Assembly (NCBI GenBank): GCA_964034945.1
Contig: OZ035960.1
Location: 72,989,445-73,053,444, forward strand
Direction of reading: 5' to 3'
DNA: 64,000 nucleotides
From: Chrysopilus asiliformis
Lineage: Eukaryota > Arthropoda > Insecta > Diptera > Rhagionidae
Shown here: in pieces, positions 46,599 through 58,562 of the stretch
How the letters are laid out: every line of letters starts with the position of its first letter
Numbering within the stretch: the first letter of the stretch is position 1
Notes under the pieces: model-generated
The model's input: the letters and a program-made list of their open reading frames with translations, nothing else
Databases searched by the model: none
Told to the model about the DNA's origin: nothing
Program-made: the position numbers and the translations under genes

Positions 46599-47435
46599 GG
46601 TTAGGTTAAGAAGACCGCGCGCGCCCAGGCGTGAGCACAGCGCTACACTCGGAGGCCTACAGGCCCATTGTGATGTCTTCGGTACTCATAAGACCTTTCA
46701 TCAAACTAGCTGATCCTATTTGAACCAGCCCGACTTGTTGACGAAGCTCAGCATATCCTCGAGTGGGTGGTTGCCAAGCTCCGTCAGGCTACTATAAAAT
46801 CTGGCCCCAAGCGTCCCATATCGGCGTGCTTGTAGGGCTGGACACTCACAGAGTAAGTGTTTCACGATCTCCGGCTCCTCCTCGTCACCACAACTGCGGC
46901 AAAAATCATTTGCGGCCGCGCCCCACCTTCTGGCCATAGCGCCAAGGGGGCAGTGCCCCGTGATTAAGCCTGTGAGTAGCCTTACGGAGGTCCTGCTGAG
47001 TCTAAGAAGGGTGTCGGTTCTATTCCTATTAAATATAGGCCAGAACGACCTTGTGATTACACACTCGCTCCTTGTTTGCCAACGGATATTTATGTTGTTC
47101 ACCCCTTTCCTATCAATTATACTTTTTGCGCATTCGATCGGCATTTCGACCGAGCGGTCCGCGCTCTCCATAGCAATTTCGGTCCCTAGCTTTGCCAGCT
47201 CGTCAACTCTCTCATTGCCATATATGTTGCTGTGCCCGGGGACCCAGCAAAGTCTAACGGCATGTTGGAGGCCGAGTTGATTGAGTGCTCTGCGGCAATT
47301 AGACACGGTCTTTGACTTGATCGTCGACGAATCCAGTGCCTTGATTGCTGCCTGACTGTCGACGTAGATTGAAACCCTTATTCTGGGTAGTTCTCTCGTC
47401 ATTATCAAGCTTGAAGCCGCACTTATGGCGTAGAC
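46599..47435 (-). mobile_element. 5'-truncated LINE (RNase H and tail) with 13-bp duplication
   Basis: ACACCATCGGTTA at 46586-46598 and 47436-47448 is a perfect target duplication. Reading minus, the insert starts inside the RNase H domain and ends in TTAACCTAACCTAACC-type repeats instead of poly-A. Confidence 0.85.
46716..47435 (-). pseudogene. LINE ORF2 C-terminus: RNase H plus zinc motif
   Basis: RNase H motifs VSIYVDSQAAIKALDSS and WVPGHSNIYGNERVDELA are clear. Downstream is CRSCGDEEEPEIVKHLLCEC, the CCHC-like motif at the end of I/R1/LOA-type LINE proteins. The first catalytic Asp and Glu lie upstream of the truncation. The first ~10 codons of the longer open frame (47436-47465) belong to flanking DNA. 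The frame is undamaged to its stop at 46716, which suggests a fairly young, dead-on-arrival copy. Confidence 0.8.
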
Positions 47436-47832
47436 ACACCATCGGTTAAAGTTTACGCGTAACAACTCTATGTGAAATCTTTTTAAGACAAGAGAAATAT
47501 TTTTCTATTCGTATAATAAATGTTTCAAGGTTAACACAGTTGTACGGTGAAGCTTTTTTCAAAGGCGATATGTAAAATTATATATAATATTGACTTCATT
47601 ACATAGTGATATGTAAATTTACTGATAACATTGACTGCCATTACATAGCGATATGTAGTGTACATATGTACCATATATATTAACCGTTATGTGGCGGTAA
47701 AAAATTTATTGCGTAAATGGCGGACATACAAAAACATAATAATAAGAGAATCGAATCGCAAAGCCAATCAAGTGTATTAAGATGCGCCTAAGAACACCAC
47801 ATCGGCATCAAAAGTATGGAAAAATATTACAT

Positions 47833-48092
47833 ATCGTCGGCTAAAAGTGAAATTGTGCTAAGTCCATTATACCAAATTTGCCAGAAGAGCAATAAAAACC
47901 TTGTTAAATCATTTTAATTTTCATTTAAAGAAAACAGAGTCTCATTTAAAGTAAACTGAGCCCAATTTTTCTCATTTAAAGAAAACTCAGTGTTATTGAA
48001 AGAGAATTAAAACGATTTAACAAGGTTTTTATTGTTCTTCTGGAAAATTATACCAAATGGACTTAGCACAATTTCACTCTCAGCCGACGGTA
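47833..48092. mobile_element. MITE-like inverted repeat, ~90-bp arms
   Basis: 'cgtcggctaaaagtgaaatt' recurs inverted near 48070-48090. The loop holds three copies of 'ctcatttaaagaaaac'. Non-coding. Confidence 0.65.
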
Positions 48093-48346
48093 TGAGGAGC
48101 TAGATGCTTTTTTGAGATAGTGCTAATGGTAGGCTTTCATAAATCCAATAATGAACACGTTAACGAACTTTGGAAATCTGACGCCTTACCATTGTACAAA
48201 GTAGCAATAAGTAGAGATCGCTTTAAACAGATTCTTCGATAAGATTCGATAACCATATTACCCGGCCAGCAAAGGCTCAAACGGATAAAGCTGCTGCGAT
48301 AAAGATATTTGGCTAATGCTTAATCGAAATCTTTTAAAGAATTAGT

Positions 48347-48957
48347 ACCTGGAAAACCGAGCCATGCTCGGCCACCTTAAAGTCGTCTCCCCTCTTTTTA
48401 AATTCCCGACCTAGAAAGCTAGATCTAAAACTAACGCGCGATAACAAAATTACATAGAAATCGGTTGAGTGGTTATTGAGTAATCGCTGTCACCGATTTT
48501 TGAAACGTTGTTTTGAGTCACCGATTTTTGAAACGTTGTTTTGAGTCACCGATTTTTGAAACGTTGTTTTGAGTGAGGGTTATCGAGGGGAGGGAAAAGT
48601 CAGGTTTGTAGTGGAAAAATGGAAAGCCCTAAGGCCCCTTAGTAATACTGTAAAGTTTCATTAAGATCGGACCACACAATCCGAAAATACCAGGGGAGGG
48701 GTTTAGAGGGGAGGGAAAAGTCAGGTTTGTAGTGGAAAAATCGAAAGCCATTAGCCTCCTTAGTAATACTGTAAAGTTTCATTAAGATCGGATCACCCAA
48801 TTCGTTGATACCAGACGAGGGGTATCGAGGGGAGGGAAAAGTCAGGTTTGTAGTGGAAAAATCGAAAGCCCCTAGTCCCCTTAGTAATACTGTAAAGTAT
48901 CACTAAAATCGGACCACCCAATTCGAAGATAACAGGCGAGGGGTATCGAAGGGGAAT
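48347..48957 (-). mobile_element. R2 Helitron-like element, reverse, 5' truncated
   Basis: The 3' hairpin is CCGAGCCATGCTCGG on plus; three tandem ~120-bp units run to 48957, where a TACCC element cuts it. A 31-bp piece ('accgatttttgaaacgttgt') is repeated three times at 48500-48572. Confidence 0.7.
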
Positions 48958-49513
48958 TTTGCCAATCTGGCAATTATTGAAAACTCGTATGGTGATTTAA
49001 TTGAACGGCGTATCAAAATTTCATTTGAATTCAAATTTTCAAATAAGATTTTTTAAAACTTGTTCCAATCGGATTTTGATGTATTAGAGTTTTATGTAGA
49101 ATCATATTCTAAATAACTTTTGTTCTTGCACTTTTTTGATAGGATGCAAAGTTTTTGAGATATTCGCGAAAAACATTTTCGTTCCTATGGGGGGTACCCC
49201 CCCTAATAGTCCATTTTTGCCCATTAACGAACTTAGCCTCGCATTTTACGAAAAACGGATCTGCGCAAAATTTCAAGTCTCTAGCCCAATCCATGCGCCC
49301 GCAATCCGCGCCACAGACAGACAGACGGACAGACGGACGGACGGACGGACAGACGGACGGACGGACAGACGGTCGGACATGGAAAATTCAACTTTTTTCA
49401 TCATTCTAAACACACTGGTGTAATTCATTTTTGTGTGCGATGACGGGATCTTGGCGTTACAAACGGTAAGGCAAAGTTAGTATACCCTTTGGTTTCACCA
49501 TACGGGTATAAAA
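48958..49513 (-). mobile_element. TACCC element, reverse
   Basis: From 'gccaatctggcaattattga' to 'caccatacgggtataaaa'. The GTCC/GTCT microsatellite is expanded here (about 60 bp). Confidence 0.85.
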
Positions 49514-51002
49514 ATATCCGGGTACCACCGTCAGCCACATAAAGGTTAATAAAGAACGCCCCCTTTCAAATATTTTTGAAACTTGATGTTTCCCACCAAA
49601 ATTATTTTCCAATTCCTCATTGTACCCATGAGACATATGGTACTTGAATGAAAGTGGTGTCGAGAGAAACAAAATAAAGTATTCCAATATGACCTGTAGT
49701 TAGAAATTATTCTAAAGGAAAATAGAAAAATACTAACCCATATGCATACGAATCATAAAAGTAAAAAAAATCCATATGTGTACAAATGCGTTTTTAAGCA
49801 GATTTACTCTCTGTACGGAAGTCTCATCATTTTTCGGGTATAAAGATAGTGTTTGTGCCGAAAGAAATTTTAAGCACCATATGCAACATCACTTAAGTTT
49901 TTGACCATATTATTTGAATAAAGAGCATTCAGCACGTGTAACGAATTATTTTATTTCCAAAATTTTCTCAACAAACTTTTGTACGGAGTTAGAGCTCAGA
50001 TAAACCTTTGGTTTGTTTGGCTTATTTTACTAGCTTTAATAGCTAAATTAAATTCCATGCAGCCAGGTCAAATTAAAGAAGTAAAGTAAGAATCCAAAGT
50101 ATGATTAGGTCTAATCTTTATTCGATACTGTGGTTTTTTGCGTTTTAAATGTTTTAATAGTTGGATTTTTCACCCAATCAGTACAACACAAAAAAATAAT
50201 AAAAAACTGTAAAAGATCACAAATATATTTTACAGAATTTTTTTTAACTAATTTTATGAAGCAGTGACGCGTTTTTAACCGATTTAGAAAAAGAAAAAGA
50301 TTCTCAATTCGACTCCTATGTATTTTTTTTATGTATGTATGTTTACGCATAACTTGTTCCTGGGTTGGCCGATTTTGGTTATTGCAAACAAAACCAGAAA
50401 GTTCTTGGGTGGGTGCCGCTGCAAGTCCCCCCCCTCCCCCTCTCCGTGTCGCTATACCCCCTCCCCTGCTAGATTTTACATCGTTTGAGATATCGAGCTA
50501 AAATTTTTTTGTGTCGTGTTCAGTACAAAACCAGGAAAGTTTTTTTTATATTCCTCTGCTCTATAGGGAAAGTATTGTCTTCATGACGGAAACATACTCG
50601 AGAACGGGGATCAGTAAGAAATCCATTTCAGGCAAAATTTGAGGATGTCCCTGCATCTGCCTGTATGTCTGCCGATCAGTCTGTCAGTCTATCCGTTTTA
50701 CGTATCTTAAATAACTCGACAATTCGTTGAGCTAGTCACTTAAAATTTTTTGCGAATGATTTTTATGAAAATCATAGTTTTCTGTCAACTTTTGGAAACG
50801 TGATGTTAGCTATAACGGGTACCATATTTTTTAAAAACTACAGTATTTTGAGAATCTTTCAAATACTGTGCGCTTTCCGGAAAAAATACTTGTAACAAAA
50901 TTAAAGGATATAAAATTTTCCACGATTTTTGCTTTAACAGTAATTTGATCAAGTCAAATTAAAGTACTAGCAAAATTTTAATTGTTATTAAAATCTGGCG
51001 TT
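49514..51002. other. Non-coding, with a 'aaccgattt...gattctcaattcgactc' repeat
   Basis: 50278-50560 matches the widely dispersed repeat at 31470 and 32755. The remainder shows nothing recognisable. Confidence 0.4.
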
Positions 51003-51154
51003 ATGGGTATTCTTATATTTGTAAATATAAAGTCGGTGCAATAAGAGTTTGTATGCAAGAAAACGGTAGTAAGTCATTTTGGGACTTTTTTGGTTTAAGA
51101 TGTATCATACTGATATTGCTTCGACTACATATTTACAAATATAAGAATACCCAT
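51003..51154. mobile_element. Small MITE, 26-bp TIRs
   Basis: ATGGGTATTCTTATATTTGT and complement bound 152 bp. Confidence 0.6.
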
Positions 51155-51199
51155 TCCTCTATATTTTAATAACCATTTAAATTTTTCTGTTACTCAAAA

Positions 51200-51475
51200 A
51201 ACCATGCAGGATTTCTATGCCCCCGGGCTAACTTTTGAACCAGTTGGGGTTTCACATTTGTTGAACCTGCGTTGGAAAGGTAATTTGCTTGCTCTAGTTT
51301 CATGGACACAAGCTCTTTTTGGCGGGAAACTGCAGGGGGATGGTCAGCTCCCATCTTAAACGCAATGAATTTTCCATGCAGGATTTGACGTTTTTTATGC
51401 CCCCGGGCTAGCTTTGGAACCAGTTGGGGCTTCACATTCGTTGTAGCTGCGGTGGAAAGATAATTTCGAAAACAT
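51200..51475. repeat. Direct duplication of ~85 bp
   Basis: 'catgcaggattt', 'tgcccccgggcta' and 'gaaccagttggggttt' appear at 51204-51290 and again at 51375-51470. Confidence 0.7.
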
Positions 51476-51837
51476 TTCTATATCCACAGTACTGCGACTT
51501 ATGTCCCCAACGAAAACTTTTTTCCGGTGATAAGAAAAAATTTCTCAAAATTTATTAAAATCTAGCAAATCTTTAGCCAAATACCAAAATTTAGTAAATA
51601 TTTTAAATCGAGGAAAATTTTTTTTTTAAATAATAACAACACCCTCTATATATAAATACAAACCAACTAAAATTGACACACAAAAAAAATCAAAATAAAA
51701 TCTCGCAACACCTGCTCAAAGCTCATATAATATTTTGGTCGATGATATGGGAAATTTTGACTTTTTGCTCAAATTGCCTATCGTTAGGCAACATTTTAAT
51801 AACTCAAGATTCGAATACGAACTATACCTTTTCAACT

Positions 51838-52050
51838 TCAAATTGGGAATAAGCAATATCAAATTGGAAATAAGCAATATCAAATTGGAAATAAGCAATA
51901 TCAAATTGGAAATAAGCAATGTCAAATTGGAAATAATCATTTTCAAATTGGAAATAATCATTTTCAAATTGGAAATAAACTTTAAAAATTAGAAGGAATC
52001 ATTAAAAATTGGAAATAATCATTAAAAATTGGAAAAAATCATTTAAGTTA
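51838..52050 (+). repeat. 21-bp minisatellite 'aaattggaaataagcaatat'
   Basis: About ten units drifting from 'aagcaatatc' to 'aatcattttc' to 'aatcattaaa' endings. The same repeat reappears inverted at 63871-64000. Confidence 0.85.
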
Positions 52051-52143
52051 AAAAAACACACAAATCAAATTTAAATCAAATTTAAAACATCTGGTATGAA
52101 TTTTTGAACATAAGCAACATATTTAGCACAATTTGCGACAGAT

Positions 52144-54020
52144 AAAGGCCATAGAGGGATAAGGGAACAAAAAGTGCCCCCAGAGATAGAAGCTTGAAAT
52201 TTTTTTCGTAAGTTGCCACCATTACAACAAATATTTTCCCAAAATTTCAGTCCAAAAAAACCAGTAGTTTTGGAGAAAAAAAATAAAACATGATTTTTTT
52301 GAAAAAATTCTAGCTCCGTAACGGGTTAACCGATTTTGATGAAACTTGTCGGAATTTTTTCGTTGAAAGTCATAGTTTTCAAAAAAAATTATAGCAAGAA
52401 AATTAAGTGTGAGGAACCGTTAGGAAAAAATATTTTTTGTTTTTAAAAAAATATAACGGTAACTTAACGGTTTTGCACTACTTTTATTTTTTTCTCAAAA
52501 ACTCCTTAATCCCTGACCTACAAAACAAAAAAAATTACAGGGCAATCGGAGAGGTACTTCATATTCAAAAAGAATAAAATGTGAAAGATGAATCAATTTG
52601 TGAACTATAAAGTTTAGTCGAAGAGGTAAAGGAGGGCGAAAAAGGCAGATACTTAAAACCCGGCATTATATCTGTGCTTTTATGACAAAGTCACTTAACC
52701 CTTTCACTCGGCATTTATTTCTAATAGCAAAAAAAATATGTTGTTGCTTTTTTCAATAATAATATATAAAAATATATACATATTATTATTAAAAAAAAAC
52801 AAAAATTTTTTTTTTTTGCTTTTTTTAATAATAATATATAGCAACAAAATATATTTCAAAATTTAAAAAATTTAAATATCTTTTTAGAAGTCTCTTTTTT
52901 ATTATGTACTCATTTGTGTACCTAAATTGTCAATCATTGTCCCTATCCCTTCTAATTCTCTTAGAAATACGAGTTAAATATGATGTACACAATTGTGTAC
53001 GCGCCGAGTGAAAGGGTTAAGTCGAAAATCGGCATTTTTCAGGAGAGCGATTTTAAGAGTAAAATAATGTTCTGAAAAAAACTATAAGTTTTAACACATG
53101 TGAAGTATACCATTCGATAGCCAAATTTGAGCTCCGTATTTCATCCATAGTATTTGCATATCTTGATTTAAAAAAGCGATACTATTAAAATTATAAAAAA
53201 GTTCTTTTGACTTATTAAGAAATACGATTAATTCAAATCCCAGAAAAACTTATGTAACATAAAGGTTTTTACCAAAAAAATGAAATACCAAAACGTGGTA
53301 TAATGTCGACTTAAGTTGGTTTGCGAAAAAGATTTTATGTTTCAATAACCTTTCGAAATCATCATATGTAATGTAAACTTAGGAGTAAGCTTGTAAGAAT
53401 TCTTAATTTGGTAAAAACCACAATTTCGACTTAAGAAGTTTTGTCAAAACGAAAAATTACAGTTAGAAGGTTTTTTTTGCGGGGAATTTTTGACATAAGT
53501 TTTTTTACCAGAATTATTTTTAGAAGCTAACTATGTACAAAATAACTAATATATACCTAAAATATTTTTCGAAAACCATTGTGTATCAAAACTCTACTTA
53601 ACGCTTTGTAGCGCAACATGTTAGTTTTGAAGCGAATTTAGATTTTTGGCTTCGTTTTGCTTTTTAATTGTTTTTTTTTTCAAATATATAGAAAAATTAT
53701 ACTCACTCTTCGTATTTTTTTTCAATCACTGTTTTTAACGATTTTTAATAATTTTTAATAATTTTTAATAATTTTTAATAATTTTTAATAATTTTTAATA
53801 ATTTTTAATAATTTTTCAAAAGTGCATTTCACGGTTAACCCGTTACGGAGCTAGAATTTTTTCAAAAAAATCATGTTTTATTTTTTTTCTCCAAAACTAC
53901 TGGTTTTTTTGGACTGAAATTTTGGGAAAATATTTGTTGTAATGGTGGCAACTTACGAAAAAAATTTCAAGCTTCTATCTCTGGGGGCACTTTTTGTTCC
54001 CTTATCCCTCTATGGCCTTT
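52144..54020. mobile_element. Foldback element, ~189-bp perfect arms
   Basis: Arms 52144-52332 and 53832-54020 are reverse complements with no mismatch noticed. The interior has a TTAA MITE, an 11-bp 'aatttttaata' tandem (53745-53815) and no coding sequence. Confidence 0.8.
52699..53016. mobile_element. piggyBac-like MITE (TTAA)
   Basis: TTAA at 52695-52698 and 53017-53020, with TIRs CCCTTTCACTCGGC and complement. 318 bp. Confidence 0.75.
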
Positions 54021-54021
54021 G

Positions 54022-54596
54022 TTTTTATACCCGTATGGTGAAACCAAAGGGTATATTAACTTTGCCTTACCGTTTGTAACGCCAAGATCCCGTCATCACA
54101 CAAAAAAATCAATTACACCAATGTGTTTAGAATGATGAAAAAAGTTGAATTTAGCATGTCCGTCCGTCCGTCTGTCTGTCCGTCTGTCCGTCTGTCTGTC
54201 CGTCTGTCTGTCTGTCTGTGGCGCGGATTGCGGGCGCACGGATTGAACTAGAGACTTGAAATTTTGCGCAGATTCGTTTTTCGTAAAATGCGAGGCTAAG
54301 TTCGTTAATGGGCAAAAATGGACCATTAGGGGGGGTACCCCCCATACGAACGAAAAGGTTTTTTGCGAATATCTCAAAAACGGTACATGTTATCAAAAAA
54401 GTGCAAGAACAAAAGTTATTTAGAATATTATTCTACATATATCTCCTATACATCAAAATCCGATTGGAACAAGTTTTAAAAAAATCTTATTGGAAAATTT
54501 GAATTCAAATGAAATTTTGATACGCCGTTCAATTAAATCACCATACGGGTTTTCAATTATTGCCAGATTGGCAATTATAGCTTTTGTTATGTTTTA
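54022..54596 (+). mobile_element. TACCC element, full length
   Basis: Complete from 'tatacccgtatggtgaaacc' to 'gcttttgttatgttt'. Confidence 0.85.
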
Positions 54597-56111
54597 ATAT
54601 TATCAACTTCCCTTTTCTTAATATGATTTTTTTCCAATTTTTATACCCGTATGGTGAAACCAAAGGGTATATTAACTTTGCCTTACCGTTTGTAACGCCA
54701 AGATCCCGTTATCACACACAAAAATGAATTACACCAGTGAGTTTAGAATGACTAAAAAAATTGATTTTTGCATGTCCGTCCGTCTGTCTGTCCGTCTGTC
54801 TGTGGCGCGGATTGCGGGCGCACGGATTGAGCTAGAGACTTGAAAGTTTGCACAGATCCGTTTTTCGTAAAATGCAAGGCTAAGTTCGTTAATGGGCAAA
54901 AATGGACCATTAGGGGGGGTACCCCCCATACGAACGAAAACGGTTTTTGTGAATATCTCAAAAACGGTGCATCTTATCAAAAAAGTGCAAGAACAAAAGT
55001 TATTTAGGACATGATTTTACGTAAAACTCCCATACATCAAAATCCGATTGGAATAAATTTTAAAAAATCTTTTTGGAAAGTTTGACTTCAAAGTGGAATT
55101 TTGGTATAAGGCACTCGGCACACCGAATGCGAATTCGCACCGTATTGCGAAAAATTTCAGACTAAGCCAAGTAATTTTGTATTGTATGTCATCTACATGA
55201 GCTCTAATTTTGTATTACATGGCAGTGTGGAAAAGGTAATTTTCGCATGCGACCAAATCTATTCGCACGCGGCAAGTGCGTTCAATATGCTTAAGGGCGT
55301 TCAATGTGCTGTTTCCAATACCTCACAAAGCTGTTTTTCTAAAAAAAAGTCCCTAGATGTCATTTCGTGAAAACATGGTAAAAACGCAAAACTTTATTAT
55401 TTTTATTATTTATTTGAAATTTTAATTTAGGACGCAATTTCAATTGATGAAATGATTATCGTGGAGGTGGAGCGTTGTCCGTGGCTATGGGATAAAGCTG
55501 ATCCGGGGTACAAAAACCAATTTAAGCGCGAACGTTCGTGGAAAGAAATAAGTAATATCCTTAATTACGATGGTAAATATGACTGTTGTTATGTTTCTTG
55601 TCAATAAACAACATTTTCATGTAGAAAGCATTGTAAAAAAAACGATGGCGGAATTTAAGAGACACCTTCAAAAAGTGCATTCGGCAAGAAGATTTGCCGA
55701 GTGGGTCTGGCGCTCCCACAAAAAGAAAGAAATGGGCGTATGTGGAAATCTTGATGTTCCTGAAACCAACATTAGCCTTGGCTGAGTAATGTGTGTTCCG
55801 TACCGCCGGAAGATCTTAACCTAAAATTAAACAAAATAGAAAAAATTAATAAAACATCAAACATCCGAAGATAAAACAAACTTACCAAATTAAAGGATCA
55901 GTAATCCACGCACACCTGAGAGAATTAAAGGAAATTATAAATGAAATAACGTAAAATTGTTACCTTTAAAATCCGCGATCAACATCGTTTTATCACATTA
56001 TAAACAAACATCAAATGTCAAAATCAAACCCTGCCAACCAAAAACGAACATTTGTGAGGTTTGATCCATGTCAGAATGTTCGAGAAAACAAACGACTTCC
56101 GCTAGAGTGCC

Positions 56112-56119
56112 TATAAAAA
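56112..56119 (+). promoter_or_regulatory. TATA box of BEL 5' LTR
   Basis: TATAAAAA about 320 bp into the LTR, with a plausible start ~25-30 bp on ('gacacttag'). The same site is at 58881-58888 in the 3' LTR. Confidence 0.6.
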
Positions 56120-56179
56120 CAGAGCAAGACACTTAGCGAGACCAGAATTCATCCAGACGTGGACGAGTTCACAACTACC

Positions 56180-56470
56180 AGCCTTGACTGGTCAACCGCT
56201 GTTATTGCAGCCAATCTACCAGCTTTGTCTGGTCAACCCACCAGCTTTGTCTGGTCAATCCACCAGCTTTGTCTGGTCAATCCACCAGTTTTATCTGGTC
56301 AATCCACCAGCCGTGTCTGGTCAACCTACCAGTTTTGCCTGGTCAATCGCTGTTTTCGCAGCCAACCAACCAGCCGTGTCTGGTCAACCCACCAGCTTTG
56401 CCTGGTCAATCGCTGTTTTCGCAGCCAACCAACCAGCTTTGTCTGGTCAACCTACCAGCCTTGTCTGGTC
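56180..56470 (+). repeat. LTR minisatellite (CCAGCTTTGTCTGGTCAA units)
   Basis: About 12 units of 18-22 bp, each with CCAG and CTGG half-sites, plus a 'cgctgttttcgcagccaacc' spacer used twice. Duplicated at 58949-59239 in the other LTR. All three frames are open but no protein is implied. Confidence 0.85.
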
Positions 56471-56762
56471 AAACAATTTACAATAAACGCAGCATCATCA
56501 AACTAGAGAGCATCACTACGCGTGGAATCATCATCACATTGTAACCACATTGGAATGAATTAGATTGAATTATCATCAGAATTGAAATTTATTTATAAAC
56601 AGCTTAGTTTAAAGCACATTTACGACTTTCAGAATTGATTTGATTATAGATTTATATTATAAATTAAAAATATAAAGTTAATATATTATTTAGTTAAACT
56701 TGCTAGTTTTTTATTTGTTTTCTATTCGATTATCAGTTTACCACACCCGTGCGTAAACATTT

Positions 56763-56778
56763 TGGTCCTTCGAGCCGG
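56763..56778 (+). promoter_or_regulatory. Primer-binding-like site
   Basis: TGGTCCTTCGAGCCGG lies 3 bases after the 5' LTR. The same sequence is familiar to me in this position in insect BEL elements; the tRNA was not identified. Confidence 0.6.
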
Positions 56779-56852
56779 ATAGAAACAAATAAGACAAACG
56801 TAGTCAAGTATCAAATCAATTCAATCTACAATTTAAAATCAAATTTGTAACC

Positions 56853-58512
56853 ATGAGTGACGAAGAAACTACTCTCACTCCATACGAAGAGATTTTAGTC
56901 CAGCAGGACATGCTCGCTGAACAGATCACAAATCTCAAACGAAATTTTAAAAAGGATTCCGCTACACGCAAGTCTCTCACGTATATTACTAAAAAAATTT
57001 CCTGTCTAAATGAATACTGGAACGATTTCAAGGCAAATAACCGGAAACTCTACACTTGTCGTCCAAAACACTTTAAAGAAAATGAATATTTTAAAAAGGA
57101 TATTTATTTTACCATTGAAGAATTATACATATCATTCTGCTCTGAATTAGAAGAGCTTAAAATACCATTAATGACGCCTGAGATCATTAACCAATCTATC
57201 GGAGAAAATACAAATTCAAGCTCCAACGCAATCAAACTTCCTAGAATTTGCTTACCAAATTTTTCTGGCAATTACTCCGATTGGGCAACATTTCATGATT
57301 TATTTCAATCGCTCATCCACACAAGTAAACTCAGCAATGTGGAAAAATTACACTATTTAAAGACTAGTGTACGCGGAGAAGCAGCCAAATTAATAAGCCG
57401 ATATCAAACCACAGATGCAAATTACATGATAGCCTGGAATTTGTTACAATCCAGATACGATAATAAAAGAGTTTTGGTTTCTACTGAACTAAAGAGAATA
57501 TTTTCCCAACCAAATAATTCCGCTGACACTGCAGAAAACAATAAAAAAACTGTTGGATACAACAACTGAGAGCTTAGAATCGTTAAAAAACCTTGGGGTC
57601 AGTATGACAGATTGGGACCCAATATTAATATACCTAATCACCCAAAAATTACATCCTGATTCTCTTGTGTTATGGGAGCCATCATTAACACAACAAACAA
57701 CGCTCCCAAGTTTCAATGAACTCAAAACATTTCTAGAAACTAGATTCAGAACATTGGAAGCAGTTGAGAATCGAAAGGCTCCGGTATCCAAAGGCGATTT
57801 CAAACAGTCATTCATATCCGTCAAACAAAATTATAAATGCGTGTTTTGTCGAGGAACCCATTTTTCGAATCAGTGTGTTAGATTCAAACAATTAAACTCC
57901 AAAAGGCGATGGGAAGAGGTTGAAAAATTGAAATTGTGCCAAAATTGCTTATCAAATAACCATCACTTGGATAATTGCTCTAACAACAAAAGATGCTTTA
58001 TTTGTAACCAGCGTCATCATACACTCATACATATAGATGCATCTGGTTCTTCTACATCAGACTCCACCCCATCAACTAATGAAGTCACCGCACTCACGGT
58101 CAATGTAGAAACAGATTACGAACAAATTCCAAATACCAGTCATGTCACATTCGAAGACGAAAATATACGCGACAAATCCGTCAATAAACGAAAAAGAAAA
58201 ATCGCGCCGGTAAACCAACGAATGGTAGACGCAGTAAAACGGAAAATCCGGGAGAATCCAAATTCGGAACTAGGAAAGCCATCATCTTCAACACCGTCCA
58301 TAAGGTCAGCAATAATACGACCCGTTCCAGAGTCTCCAACAATCCCAGTAGCTGAACCATCAGAAGTCATCCAGGCCGTTGTCTACTTCGACAGGAAGAA
58401 AGTCCTACAATTGAACAGAACAAATTTCAAATTTAAAACTCCATTTGGAATAATTAAACTAAAATTAATAAATAATGAATTAATCCAAACGAACAAATAT
58501 GGAATTAACTAA
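56853..58512 (+). pseudogene. BEL/Pao Gag, one frameshift
   Basis: Starts MSDEETTLTPYEEILVQQDM. A DUF1759-type capsid region follows (KLPRICLPNFSGNYSDWATF, NVEKLHYLKTSVRGEAAKLI, about 57230-57390). In the A7 run at 57544-57550 the frame slips by one base; it would otherwise end at 57569 but continues as LDTTTESLESLKNLGV. Two cysteine clusters follow (CVFCRGTHFSNQC near 57840 and CQNCLSNNHHLDNC/CFICNQRHH near 57940-58020), then a basic, Ser/Pro-rich tail ending KYGIN at 58512. Gag would form particles and package RNA. No pol follows, so mobility would need another BEL element. Confidence 0.88.
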
Positions 58513-58549
58513 TAACTACCTTTTGCTCATTGAAATTCTTCGATATTTC

Positions 58550-58560
58550 AAGGCGGGGAG
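58550..58560 (+). promoter_or_regulatory. Polypurine tract
   Basis: AAGGCGGGGAG lies 2 bases before the 3' LTR. Confidence 0.65.
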
Positions 58561-58562
58561 TA

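Larger units (their letters stand above)
55794..56759 (+). repeat. 5' LTR of BEL element
   Basis: Differs from the 3' LTR by a 3-bp indel (atc, near 56573) and one substitution near 56625; I saw no other difference. It contains a minisatellite of CTTTGTCTGGTCAA-type units (56180-56470) and an AATAAA near 56481. Confidence 0.9.

Noticed and set aside
51838..52050. CRISPR-like array of regular repeats
   Set aside because: Units are contiguous with no unique spacers, in a eukaryotic context; it is a minisatellite.
56159..56544. Three overlapping frames encoding Trp/Ser/Gln-Pro repeats, duplicated at 58928-59313
   Set aside because: LTR minisatellite read in three frames; the duplication simply reflects the two LTRs.
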